From: CAYOPZ01 sp964406005
Lineage (GTDB): Bacteria > Bacteroidota > Bacteroidia > Bacteroidales > SM23-62
Length of the DNA: 64,000 bases
Assembly (NCBI GenBank): GCA_964406005.1
Contig: CAYOPZ010000006.1
Location: forward strand, 1 to 64,000
Direction of reading: 5' to 3'
Part shown: positions 53,622-61,850 of the stretch, one piece after another
How positions within the stretch are numbered: the first letter of the stretch is position 1
Layout of the letters: every line of letters begins with the position of its first letter
Program-made: the position numbers and the translations under genes
Notes under the pieces: generated by a model
The model's database searches: none
Seen by the model: only the letters and a program-made list of their open reading frames with translations
What the model was told of the DNA's origin: nothing

Positions 53622-54989
53622 ATGAAAAGAACTGTTATTTTGGTGCTTTTGCCACTGGCCGGCGTTATGCTCGCGTATGCCCAGGAAGAACCTTTGCATC
53701 TGTCGGGAAATCTTATGAGCGATCAACGGTTCCTTCTGCAGGAGAAGAATCCCTGGGCATGGAACGAGAACCGGCTTACGTTCAGTTTGGGGAAAGGCAT
53801 TACCGGTAATTCCAGGTTTTACAGCGAAGTGTGGCTCCGTAACCTGGGTTTGCCTGAAATTGCCTCGTCAAGCGACCTGTATAACAAAGGTATCATCGAT
53901 CCTTATAATCTTGAGATCAGGGAGGCATATGTTCAGCTGAACGGTTTCCTAACAAAGAACCTGGACGTAACCATCGGGCGCCAGCGCATTGCATGGGGAA
54001 CTGCCGATGTCATCAATCCGACCGATAACCTGAATCCATATGACATGGAAGACATTCTGGATTTTGGCCGTCATAGAGGATCCGATGCCATAAACCTGCA
54101 GTATTACCTAAGCGACCATTTTTTGCTCCAAGGTGTTTTCGTTCCTTTTTTTCAACCGGCTAATTTACCGGTTGGCATTTTTGCCGGGGCATTGAATGCT
54201 TCCGTGGAAATGCCGCCCGGTTTGGTGCTGCAGGCATACAACGATACCATGATCATGCCGAAATACAGCCTTGGCGAAAGTTCAACGGCAGGATTCAGAT
54301 TCAAAGGATTTGCGGGCGGGGTTGATTTTTCGTTGAGTTATGTCTGGGGCAGGGATGGTCTGCCGTACAATACCGGAAATACGATTATCCCGGCAGATCT
54401 CCCGTGGGGAGTAAATGTGGATGCTCAATTATCCTATGAAAGAAATCACATCATGGGTGCGGATTTGGCCACAAGCATCGCGGGAATTGGTTTCTGGGCA
54501 GAGGCTGCCGTTTTTATCCCGGAAAAGGATGTTATCATGTCCAACGATCTCTCGGCCCTGTTTCCTCTGTCACCGGATCCCGTTATCATAGATTCAACCA
54601 TCCTGGAAGCAAAGCCTTATTTAAAATTTGTTGTCGGCGGCGACTATTTTTTTTCAGAAGGATCCTACCTTAATTTCCAGTACATTCACGGCTTCATTCA
54701 CGAAAGGGGGAACGATGCATTGAACGATTATTTCTTTCTGAGGTACGATAAGGGCTTTTTCAATGACGAACTGAAAATATCTCCACTGAGCGGAGCATTC
54801 ATCGTTACAGACTGGAATAAAATCCGGGAAAATTATGCATTTGCTTATATGCCGGAAATAATCTACAGGGCAACGGTCAACGCCGAAATATCATTATCCG
54901 CGGTATTTTTTGAGGGCAAGGGCGATAACCTGTTTGCCAACATGAAGGACTATGATATGCTCATGTTAAAGCTTAAGTATATCTTTTAA
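53622..54989 (+). CDS. DUF1302-like outer-membrane protein
   Basis: This 455-residue protein starts at ATG 53622 with a clean signal peptide (MKRTVILVLLPLAGVMLAYA); an alternative ATG at 53586 overlaps the LolA-like gene. The segment GRQRIAWGTADVINPTDNLNPYD (about 112-134) matches DUF1302-type proteins, and the remainder alternates like a beta-barrel ending in KLKYIF. It completes a three-part inner membrane-periplasm-outer membrane set with the two genes before it. Confidence 0.8.
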   Translation: MKRTVILVLLPLAGVMLAYAQEEPLHLSGNLMSDQRFLLQEKNPWAWNENRLTFSLGKGITGNSRFYSEVWLRNLGLPEIASSSDLYNKGIIDPYNLEIREAYVQLNGFLTKNLDVTIGRQRIAWGTADVINPTDNLNPYDMEDILDFGRHRGSDAINLQYYLSDHFLLQGVFVPFFQPANLPVGIFAGALNASVEMPPGLVLQAYNDTMIMPKYSLGESSTAGFRFKGFAGGVDFSLSYVWGRDGLPYNTGNTIIPADLPWGVNVDAQLSYERNHIMGADLATSIAGIGFWAEAAVFIPEKDVIMSNDLSALFPLSPDPVIIDSTILEAKPYLKFVVGGDYFFSEGSYLNFQYIHGFIHERGNDALNDYFFLRYDKGFFNDELKISPLSGAFIVTDWNKIRENYAFAYMPEIIYRATVNAEISLSAVFFEGKGDNLFANMKDYDMLMLKLKYIF

Positions 54990-55023
54990 CCAAACCCGGT
55001 ATTCCCCCGGTACGATTCGTGTC

Positions 55024-56058
55024 CTACTTTTTGATGATCTTTCCTTTTAGAACATCGTTCCCGGTGATGATCTCAAAGATATACTGCGCCTCCGGCATAC
55101 CGGAGAAATCCAGTTGAATGGTATTGTAACCCGCGCCCAAATAATCCGATTTTGTGGATTCCATCAGCTTTCCTGCAAGATCGTATACATTCAAAGAAAC
55201 GTTTCCTGCTGCCGGTAAATTCAATGAGACATTCACGATTCCGGTTGTCGGGTTTGGTCCCACAATCAGGTTGTAATGCTGCGGTGCATTTACACCTTCA
55301 GCTACATAATCATCCGTTACCCATCTCAGGCATTTTACAATTAATTCATGAAATTCTCCGGTAAATGTATGACCCTGACCGGAGCTTTGAATCACCCCGA
55401 TGATTACCATATTTGGCAATGCATCCGTGCTGTTCAACATGGATCCGTCCGGAATGGCCCACAAGGAAGACAATGTTCCCATATCAAAAAGAAATGCTCC
55501 CAGGGGTCTGGCATCCGGGATGTACGCGCTGAGATCACAAGCGGTTACACCCAGTTTCGTCGGATCTGTCGTCTCCGCCCATACCAGGTTATAATCCGGT
55601 TCATAGTCCTGGGTGATCCAGTGCTCATTATCCGTGATGACCAGGGTCAGTGCATCTGCCGTCAGGTCTGCACTGCTTGCCTGTTTAAAGTAGGTATCCG
55701 TATTTTCCGGAATAAATCCCAGTTTATCGCTCCTGACAGCATAACCTTCGGTTAGAACACACGGAATGGGAAACCCGGCTGCCTTGTAGTTGTTGGCGCT
55801 GGAAGAACCGATGGATTCAGAAACGAAAAGTGCATCGTATCCCGTGTATCCGTCCGCAGTTTCATATGTGGCTCCTTTAAAATCATCTTCCGAGACAAAG
55901 GTCACAGTATATCCCTCCAGGCCAAGGTATTCCTGTAAAGCAATATCGAGCGGGTTATCAGCCTGGCCCAGATACAGTATATCATACTGGGCGAAAGCAG
56001 CGCAGCTCGTTAACAGGATGAAAAGAAAAGCAGAAGTTTTGTAAAAAATTGTCTTCAT
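55024..56058 (-). CDS. T9SS-exported protein of unknown function
   Basis: This 344-residue protein starts at ATG 56058 (MTMKTIF frames upstream are extensions), has a signal peptide to about AFAQ, and ends with a type A sorting domain of about 75 residues (GPNPTTGIVNVSLNL then GKLMES, then KGKIIKK) used by the Por/type IX secretion system. The N-terminal part (DILYLGQADNPLD, TVTFVSEDDFKG, YDALFVSESIG) resembles a Rossmann-like fold, but I recognise no catalytic site. Function unknown. Confidence 0.8.
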   Translation of the reverse strand: MKTIFYKTSAFLFILLTSCAAFAQYDILYLGQADNPLDIALQEYLGLEGYTVTFVSEDDFKGATYETADGYTGYDALFVSESIGSSSANNYKAAGFPIPCVLTEGYAVRSDKLGFIPENTDTYFKQASSADLTADALTLVITDNEHWITQDYEPDYNLVWAETTDPTKLGVTACDLSAYIPDARPLGAFLFDMGTLSSLWAIPDGSMLNSTDALPNMVIIGVIQSSGQGHTFTGEFHELIVKCLRWVTDDYVAEGVNAPQHYNLIVGPNPTTGIVNVSLNLPAAGNVSLNVYDLAGKLMESTKSDYLGAGYNTIQLDFSGMPEAQYIFEIITGNDVLKGKIIKK

Positions 56059-56193
56059 AGTCATTCGGATTATAATTTTCATATTGTGGCGAAATTACAG
56101 GCCTCAAGTTATGTTTTTTTTACGACATGGTATGATCTCCCAGAATATGCCCATCAGGACAATGTTATGGCTGGTATGAAACAGGACCCCGGA

Positions 56194-56982
56194 TTATTTA
56201 TGATCCGCAAACCTCCACCAGGCCATGGTCCCGAAAAGACCGGCCAGAACGGTAAGGATATAGATCAAAAAGCTGATCAGACCGGGCGGGGGGATGGCTT
56301 CCCCGGCCACCCCGCTGTACAATGCGGGGAAGGCCCAGGGGAAGACAAAGGACCATTCGGGCAGTCCCACGAAAAGCAACTGGCCCAGGATCATGACCAG
56401 GATCACAAAACCGATGGGCAGGATGTATCCCCTCCCGGCGCTTGCCACGAAGGCAACCGGTGTGATGAGCAGGCTGTTGAGCAGGGAACACACCAGGTAC
56501 GTTTTTAAAAACGGGAACAGTTCGGCTTCCGGCCGGCCGGGCAGCCTTATGGCCAGGCCCGTCAGGATGGCGGCAACCAAAACGACGATCAAAAGCAGGA
56601 TGCTCCAGGCAAACAGGACGATCAGCTTTGATATCACGATGGTGGACCGGGGGACCGGCAGGGCAAGCAGATCCTTAGCTGTCCGGTCGGAGAATTCCCG
56701 GCCGAAAGCCCAGCTGGTCAGGATGCCGGACCCGATCACCCCCAGGGTAAGGACGATCTGGATCATCAGGGAGTAAAACGTGTTCCAGTTGGCCTCTCCC
56801 AAGAAGTCGGTCTTCATGCTTGCCGTGGAGGAACGGCTCGCGATCTCCGGGTGCATGGAAAGGAACATCAGCATACCCATTACGACCCCCATGAAGATGA
56901 AAAAATATACAGATATGGGGAATATCCGGGTCCGCCTGACTTTCAGGATTTCCATCCATAAGGCCGCATGCAGTTTTTTCAT
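56194..56982 (-). CDS. ABC-2 type transporter permease
   Basis: This 262-residue inner-membrane protein has about six membrane helices (e.g. SVYFFIFMGVVMGMLMF and IVLTLGVIGSGILTSW) and a cytoplasmic N-terminus, as in ABC-2 permeases of the bacitracin/drug-export type. It overlaps the ATPase gene by 4 bp and belongs to a TetR-ATPase-permease operon. Substrate unknown. Confidence 0.88.
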   Translation of the reverse strand: MKKLHAALWMEILKVRRTRIFPISVYFFIFMGVVMGMLMFLSMHPEIASRSSTASMKTDFLGEANWNTFYSLMIQIVLTLGVIGSGILTSWAFGREFSDRTAKDLLALPVPRSTIVISKLIVLFAWSILLLIVVLVAAILTGLAIRLPGRPEAELFPFLKTYLVCSLLNSLLITPVAFVASAGRGYILPIGFVILVMILGQLLFVGLPEWSFVFPWAFPALYSGVAGEAIPPPGLISFLIYILTVLAGLFGTMAWWRFADHK

Positions 56983-57905
56983 GATGGTTTGCCGTTGGTT
57001 TGGATGATCCGGAAAAAATAATGCTCAAGGTCCTCTTCTTCCACAGCGATCCGGGTGGGGGGGAGTCCCCCTTCAAAAAGCATGGCAGAAACCTTTTCGG
57101 GATGGAGGATGGCCTCCTTTTCCTGCAGTTCCAGGGAACCGTCCGTCGCATCGGCCGGGAAAAAACCCTTATGCCTGAGCAGTTCCCGGGCCCGAGGGTT
57201 ATGCAGGGTAGTCACACGGAGGGCCCTGTGCCTGGCGTTGCGGAGCTGTTCCGCATCGGATTCACGGATCAGACGCCCTTCGTGGATGATCCCGATTCGG
57301 GTAGCCAGCCTGGAGATCTCGCCCAGGATATGGCTGGAGATAAAGATGGTTACGCCGTGGTTCCGGGCCAGCTCGGTCAGCATTTCCCGAACCTGGACGA
57401 TTCCGGCGGGGTCAAGGCCGTTGGCGGGTTCATCCAGGATAAGCAGGTCGGGTTTATGGATCATGGCCCTGGCAATTCCCAGTCGTTGGGCATTTCCGAG
57501 GGAGAGATTTTTAGCCCGGATATCCCTGTACGGTCCCAGGTGAAGCATATCCATCACATCTTCCAGCATTCCGGGATCCTTCAGGAAGCGAAGCCTGCGG
57601 AATATTTCCAGGTTTTCCATCACGGTTAGCTCCGGGTAGGCATAGGGGATTTCAACCAGGTGGCCCACCTTGTTCCAGAGTCCCGTATTTGTGGGATCTG
57701 CTTTTTGTCCGAACAGCCAGGCCTTTCCACGGGTGGGACGGATCATACCCAGGAGCATGCGGATGGTGGTGGTCTTTCCCGCACCGTTCAGTCCCAGGAA
57801 CCCGTAGATTTCCCCCTGCTTGACTTCAAGCGCCATGGATTCCACGGCATGCACGTCCCTGTAATGTTTGGTCAGGTCTTCGGTCCGGATTACATTGCTC
57901 ATCAT
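56979..57905 (-). CDS. ABC transporter ATP-binding protein
   Basis: This 308-residue ATPase has Walker A GLNGAGKTT (about 38-46), signature LSLGNAQR (about 134-141), Walker B LLILDEPANGLDP and the switch His in SSHIL. The start is given at ATG 57905; another ATG is at 57902 and the TTG at 57908 is unlikely. The C-terminal extension (about 215-308) is typical of the DrrA/CcmA-like exporters. It pairs with the overlapping permease. Confidence 0.92.
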   Translation of the reverse strand: MMSNVIRTEDLTKHYRDVHAVESMALEVKQGEIYGFLGLNGAGKTTTIRMLLGMIRPTRGKAWLFGQKADPTNTGLWNKVGHLVEIPYAYPELTVMENLEIFRRLRFLKDPGMLEDVMDMLHLGPYRDIRAKNLSLGNAQRLGIARAMIHKPDLLILDEPANGLDPAGIVQVREMLTELARNHGVTIFISSHILGEISRLATRIGIIHEGRLIRESDAEQLRNARHRALRVTTLHNPRARELLRHKGFFPADATDGSLELQEKEAILHPEKVSAMLFEGGLPPTRIAVEEEDLEHYFFRIIQTNGKPS

Positions 57906-57914
57906 CAAAGTATA

Positions 57915-58520
57915 TCAGCTTTTAATCGTTGCATAAAAATTATCCCAAAGACAGGCAAGCTTTCTGTCAAGATCGGCCGTATTGCTTTCCATGGTCAGGT
58001 TCATGGTCAGGCCGTCGCTGGTAAACATGAAGATCTGGGCGATCTGTTCGTCGGTCAGGGGAGACCGGATCTCCCCGGAAGCCCTGGCGTTTCTTATGGT
58101 CCTGATCCAGGCGTCCCTTTCTTTGCGGTGATATGCTTCCATCTTTGACCGGAATTGCGGGAACAGCTTGAAGGCATCGAAAAGCAAGGCAAAAAAATTC
58201 ATGTTGATGAAATCTTCACCTTTGCCGTTTTCATTGACCAGAAACTGAAACCTGAGCGCATTCAGCTCATCCGCATAGCTGTGGTAAAAACGATGAAGGG
58301 AATCCGAAGGCAGCTTGTTGAAATCGTATTCCAGGATGGCCGCAAAAAAATAATCGATGATCTCGTAGAACAGTCTTTCCTTGCTTTCAAAATAATGGTA
58401 GAAGGCCCCCTTTGATAAACCTGTTGTTTTGACGATCTCCTTCATGGTGACCTCCTTGAAATTTTTCTGAAGGAAAAGCCGCAGGGAAACCGTTAGAATA
58501 TGTGCTTTTGTGTCCCACAT
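57915..58520 (-). CDS. TetR-family repressor of the ABC operon
   Basis: This 201-residue regulator starts at ATG 58520 (MWDTKAHILTVSLRLF); the longer frame to 58655 would read through its operator. The HTH (about 20-50) has FKEVTMKEIVKTTGLSKGAFYHYF. It is the first gene of the operon, followed 9 bp later by the ATPase gene. The palindrome just before its start fits a self-repressing regulator. Confidence 0.9.
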   Translation of the reverse strand: MWDTKAHILTVSLRLFLQKNFKEVTMKEIVKTTGLSKGAFYHYFESKERLFYEIIDYFFAAILEYDFNKLPSDSLHRFYHSYADELNALRFQFLVNENGKGEDFINMNFFALLFDAFKLFPQFRSKMEAYHRKERDAWIRTIRNARASGEIRSPLTDEQIAQIFMFTSDGLTMNLTMESNTADLDRKLACLWDNFYATIKS

Positions 58521-58547
58521 AAACCGACCGTTCGGTTTGTAAATATA
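58521..58547 (-). promoter_or_regulatory. TetR operator and -7 box of the ABC operon
   Basis: An 18-bp near-palindrome AAACCGACCGTTCGGTTT (58521-58538; 7-bp perfect arms) touches the start codon. It resembles the common ACCGACCGGTCGGT-type TetR sites. On the minus strand TATATTTA (58540-58547), a one-mismatch -7 element, follows directly. Confidence 0.65.
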
Positions 58548-58641
58548 ATATTTTATAAACTTTATATAGGTATGAATTCTACATTCTGATATTTTTATAG
58601 CAGCATTAAACCTGTTTAATCGTCTGAAATACCAAATCCAC

Positions 58642-60561
58642 ATGAATTGCTCCAATGGTTTATACCGAAATCAGGTCCGGGGATGGAACACCCCTTTCCC
58701 GGCCATCCCGGTAAAAAAACACGCGACAACGGCTTTCATAGCCCTGGCCCTTTGCATGAGCCTTTATTCCGTCCGGGCACTGACCCAGCCTTCCGGAGGC
58801 CCTTACGGACCGATCCTTCAAACCTGGGAGCTGCCACAGGTGGAGGGAAGGATCTATTATGTGGCCCCGGACGGGGATGCTTCGCAGAAAGGGGAGAAAC
58901 CGGACCGGCCAACCACCCTTGAATCTGCCATTGAAAAGGTGGTCACCGGTGATGCGATTATCATGCGGGGGGGCACTTACCGCACGGGCAACCTTGTATT
59001 GAACCAGGGCATTATCATACAGCCCTACCGGGATGAACAACCGGTGTTGAAAGGCACTATGGTCGCCACACAGTGGGAGGACCTCCGGAACGGGCTGTGG
59101 AGGACGTCCTGGGATCGGTTATTCCCTTCTGCCCCCCTGAGCTGGTGGAGGAAAGAAAGACATGGGAAACTGACCCCGCTGCACCGGTTCAACAACGATA
59201 TGGTATTCGTGGATGGCCGGTTTTTACAGTCTGCAGGCTGGGAAGGCGAAGTAGATGAAGATACCTATTTTATCGACTACGATGAGGGGAAGGTCTACAT
59301 CGGCACCGATCCCACGGACCGGCTGGTTGAGATCACAGCCTTCGACGCCGCCCTTATACGCACCACCGGGGAATGCCACGGTAAAATATCCGATAAAAAG
59401 GGACCGGTGATACGGGGACTTATCATTACCCAGTATGCATACCGGGCCCTTGAGATAGAAGGTACCTTTCCGGAGGGCCTTTCGGATGAATCCGGGCACG
59501 GGAAAGAGGTGACCGGCACCCTGATCGAACACTGTGTCATTTCTTTCTGTTCACGCGTTGCGGGGTACCTGAAGGGAGACGGTTTGGTCATCCGGCACTG
59601 TAAAATTTCCGACACCAGCACGGAGGGCTTGTACATTATGAGCTCCAACGACGTATTGCTGGAAAGGAACATTTTTACGCGCAACAACATTGAAATGATC
59701 ACGGGTTACTACCCGGCCGCTGTAAAGATCTTTAACCAGTGTTACCGCCTTACCTGCAGGGATAACCTGGTCATGGACCTTCCCCATTCAAACGGGATAT
59801 GGTACGATGTGGGCAACGTGGACGGCAGGTTTTTGAACAATTGGGTCCAGAACGTTGGATTTGCCCGGGGACAGATCCGTTACGAAAATGTCTGGCCGAG
59901 CCGAAACGGTTTCTTTTTTGAGATCTCCAAGGGAGCGGTTTGCGCGGGCAATGTTTTTATAAACTGCGACCAGGGGATCCTGGTGCTGAACAGCTCGGAT
60001 GTGAAGATATACCAGAATACCTTGGTGAACAGCGTGGTATCCATTGGGCGCAACGCACGAAGCGCCCAGGGGGATCACTTCGGGTGGCATCCCAGCACGG
60101 GACCGGATGTCGATGAGCGCGACGGGCATGTTTTCGTCAACAACTTGCTCACGGCCGACGGGGACTTCCAGCGTCCGCTCTTCCGGGTATGGCAACCTCC
60201 TTCCCTTTGTGAAGTCCTCAAGGACCCTCTTCTTTCGCAAATGGATTATAACGTGTATGTGCGTTCAGGATCTGCCGCAACCCCCCTGATTGTCTGGAGT
60301 CCCTCGGCAAACCAGTTCTGCCGGGAAAATCTGGAGGATCCCGGCGAACTGCATGGGCTCTACCCTGATTTCTCGGCCAGCAGCAGATACTATCAAGGCT
60401 ATCAGGGCCCATTGTTCAAGAGTTCAGAACTGGGCAACTACCAGCTGTTGAAGGCATTCCCGGCATCGGGAACCGCGACGAAGCTTCCGGAAGAGATAAG
60501 CAGGATGCTGGAATACAAAGAGGATATGAGTCCGCATGTGGGGGCTTACCCCCCGGAATAA
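58642..60561 (+). CDS. Right-handed beta-helix secreted protein
   Basis: This is a 639-residue exported protein. A signal anchor (about 27-48) follows a 26-residue N-terminal extension, so the real start may be later. Residues about 75-125 begin like DUF1565/beta-helix polysaccharide-active proteins (IYYVAPDGDASQKGEKPDRP). Parallel beta-helix coils follow (about 250-500), with repeats such as LIEHCVISFCSRVAGYLKGDGLVIRHCKISD. It could be a polysaccharide lyase or carbohydrate-binding protein; no catalytic residue can be assigned. Its promoter region is shared with the divergent TetR operon. Confidence 0.78.
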   Translation: MNCSNGLYRNQVRGWNTPFPAIPVKKHATTAFIALALCMSLYSVRALTQPSGGPYGPILQTWELPQVEGRIYYVAPDGDASQKGEKPDRPTTLESAIEKVVTGDAIIMRGGTYRTGNLVLNQGIIIQPYRDEQPVLKGTMVATQWEDLRNGLWRTSWDRLFPSAPLSWWRKERHGKLTPLHRFNNDMVFVDGRFLQSAGWEGEVDEDTYFIDYDEGKVYIGTDPTDRLVEITAFDAALIRTTGECHGKISDKKGPVIRGLIITQYAYRALEIEGTFPEGLSDESGHGKEVTGTLIEHCVISFCSRVAGYLKGDGLVIRHCKISDTSTEGLYIMSSNDVLLERNIFTRNNIEMITGYYPAAVKIFNQCYRLTCRDNLVMDLPHSNGIWYDVGNVDGRFLNNWVQNVGFARGQIRYENVWPSRNGFFFEISKGAVCAGNVFINCDQGILVLNSSDVKIYQNTLVNSVVSIGRNARSAQGDHFGWHPSTGPDVDERDGHVFVNNLLTADGDFQRPLFRVWQPPSLCEVLKDPLLSQMDYNVYVRSGSAATPLIVWSPSANQFCRENLEDPGELHGLYPDFSASSRYYQGYQGPLFKSSELGNYQLLKAFPASGTATKLPEEISRMLEYKEDMSPHVGAYPPE

Positions 60562-60577
60562 GCGCTCGTTCACGGAT

Positions 60578-60607
60578 TTTGCCTGTTTACACGAAAATCG
60601 TAATTTG
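60578..60607 (+). promoter_or_regulatory. Promoter of the aldo/keto reductase gene
   Basis: TTTG (60578-60581) and TAATTTG (60601-60607) with a 19-nt spacer form a -33/-7 pair. Transcription would start near 60614, which supports ATG 60629 as the start codon. Confidence 0.6.
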
Positions 60608-60628
60608 TACGGACCAAATCATAACGAC

Positions 60629-61840
60629 ATGGAGAATCGACGCAAATTCCTGAAAAAAAGCCTGGTTGCTCTGACCGGGGCCGGACTTACCGGCAGGGCG
60701 TTCGGGCGCCGAAACGATCAAACGGGGGATGCCGGCGAAGGCAGCTTCGTGTACCGGACCCTTGGAAAAACCGGGATCCGGATCCCCATCGTAAGCATGG
60801 GGACCGGGAACTGCAACAACCCGAACATCGTCCGGGAAGCGCTCGACAGGGGAGTGAAACTGTTCGCCACCTCGGCATACTACCAGAACGGGAACAATGA
60901 AAAAATGCTGGGTGAGATATTAAGGGAAAGGCCGAGAGACTCATTCATGATCATGACCGGTACTGTCGAAGGACTTGAGATCGATCACCGGAACGGCCTG
61001 TTCAAACCGGGAACGAATCCTGAGGTATACCTGGAGCATGCAAATGAATGCCTGAAACGCCTCCAGGTAGATCACCTGGATATTCTCTCGATGGGTTTCG
61101 GGGCCAAAAGGGAGATGGTCCTGTATGAACCCGTCCTGAAAGCCCTTGAGACATTCAAAAAACAAGGGAAGACCCGGTACCTGGGACTGGCCACGCACAG
61201 TTTTGAACCGGAAGCCGTGAGAGCTGCAGCCGATTCCGGAGTCTATGATATCGTTACGGTGGCATACAATTTCCGCAGGCAGAACCGCGAGGAAATCAGG
61301 GAGGCCCTGCAGTATGCCGCCGATGCCGGAATGGGCATCATCGCCATGAAAACCATGGCGGGAGCATACTGGGACAAGGAGAAAACCCGTCCCATCAACA
61401 CCACGGCGGCCCTGAAATGGGTACTGCAGGATGAAAACCTGCATACATCCATCCCCGATTGCTCCAGTTACGACCATCTGGTGCAGAACCTGGCAGTTAT
61501 GCAGAACCTCGAGCTGAATGAAGAGGAAATGCAGGACCTTGAGCTTTCACCGGATGACCTCAGTACGGGCATTTACTGCCAGCATTGCGGCCAGTGCCTT
61601 TCGCAATGCCCGCAAGAGCTGGATATTCCCACTGCGATGAGAAGCTACATGTACGCCTACGGTTACCGGAACCTTGAACAAGCCCGGCAAACCCTGAGCC
61701 TTGCCGGACTGCCTGAAAAACCCTGCGGGAACTGTTCACTTTGCAGGGTACGGTGCACCATGGGGTTCGATGTCAAAAGGAAGATCCTGGACATCGCAAG
61801 GATCCGTGACGTTCCCGAAGATATTCTGCGTCTCGCCTGA
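60629..61840 (+). CDS. Tat-exported aldo/keto reductase with ferredoxin-like domain
   Basis: This 403-residue protein begins MENRRKFLKKSLVALTGAG, a twin-arginine signal, after the promoter at 60578. The frame from 60536 is longer but lies before the promoter. An aldo/keto-reductase TIM barrel (about 40-320) is followed by a C-terminal iron-sulfur segment with CQHCGQCLSQCP and CGNCSLCRVRC, a pair of four-Cys motifs. Such fused AKR proteins are common in Bacteroidota and substrates are mostly unknown. The Tat signal suggests periplasmic action with a pre-folded cofactor. Confidence 0.9.
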   Translation: MENRRKFLKKSLVALTGAGLTGRAFGRRNDQTGDAGEGSFVYRTLGKTGIRIPIVSMGTGNCNNPNIVREALDRGVKLFATSAYYQNGNNEKMLGEILRERPRDSFMIMTGTVEGLEIDHRNGLFKPGTNPEVYLEHANECLKRLQVDHLDILSMGFGAKREMVLYEPVLKALETFKKQGKTRYLGLATHSFEPEAVRAAADSGVYDIVTVAYNFRRQNREEIREALQYAADAGMGIIAMKTMAGAYWDKEKTRPINTTAALKWVLQDENLHTSIPDCSSYDHLVQNLAVMQNLELNEEEMQDLELSPDDLSTGIYCQHCGQCLSQCPQELDIPTAMRSYMYAYGYRNLEQARQTLSLAGLPEKPCGNCSLCRVRCTMGFDVKRKILDIARIRDVPEDILRLA

Positions 61841-61850
61841 TGCACTGTAC

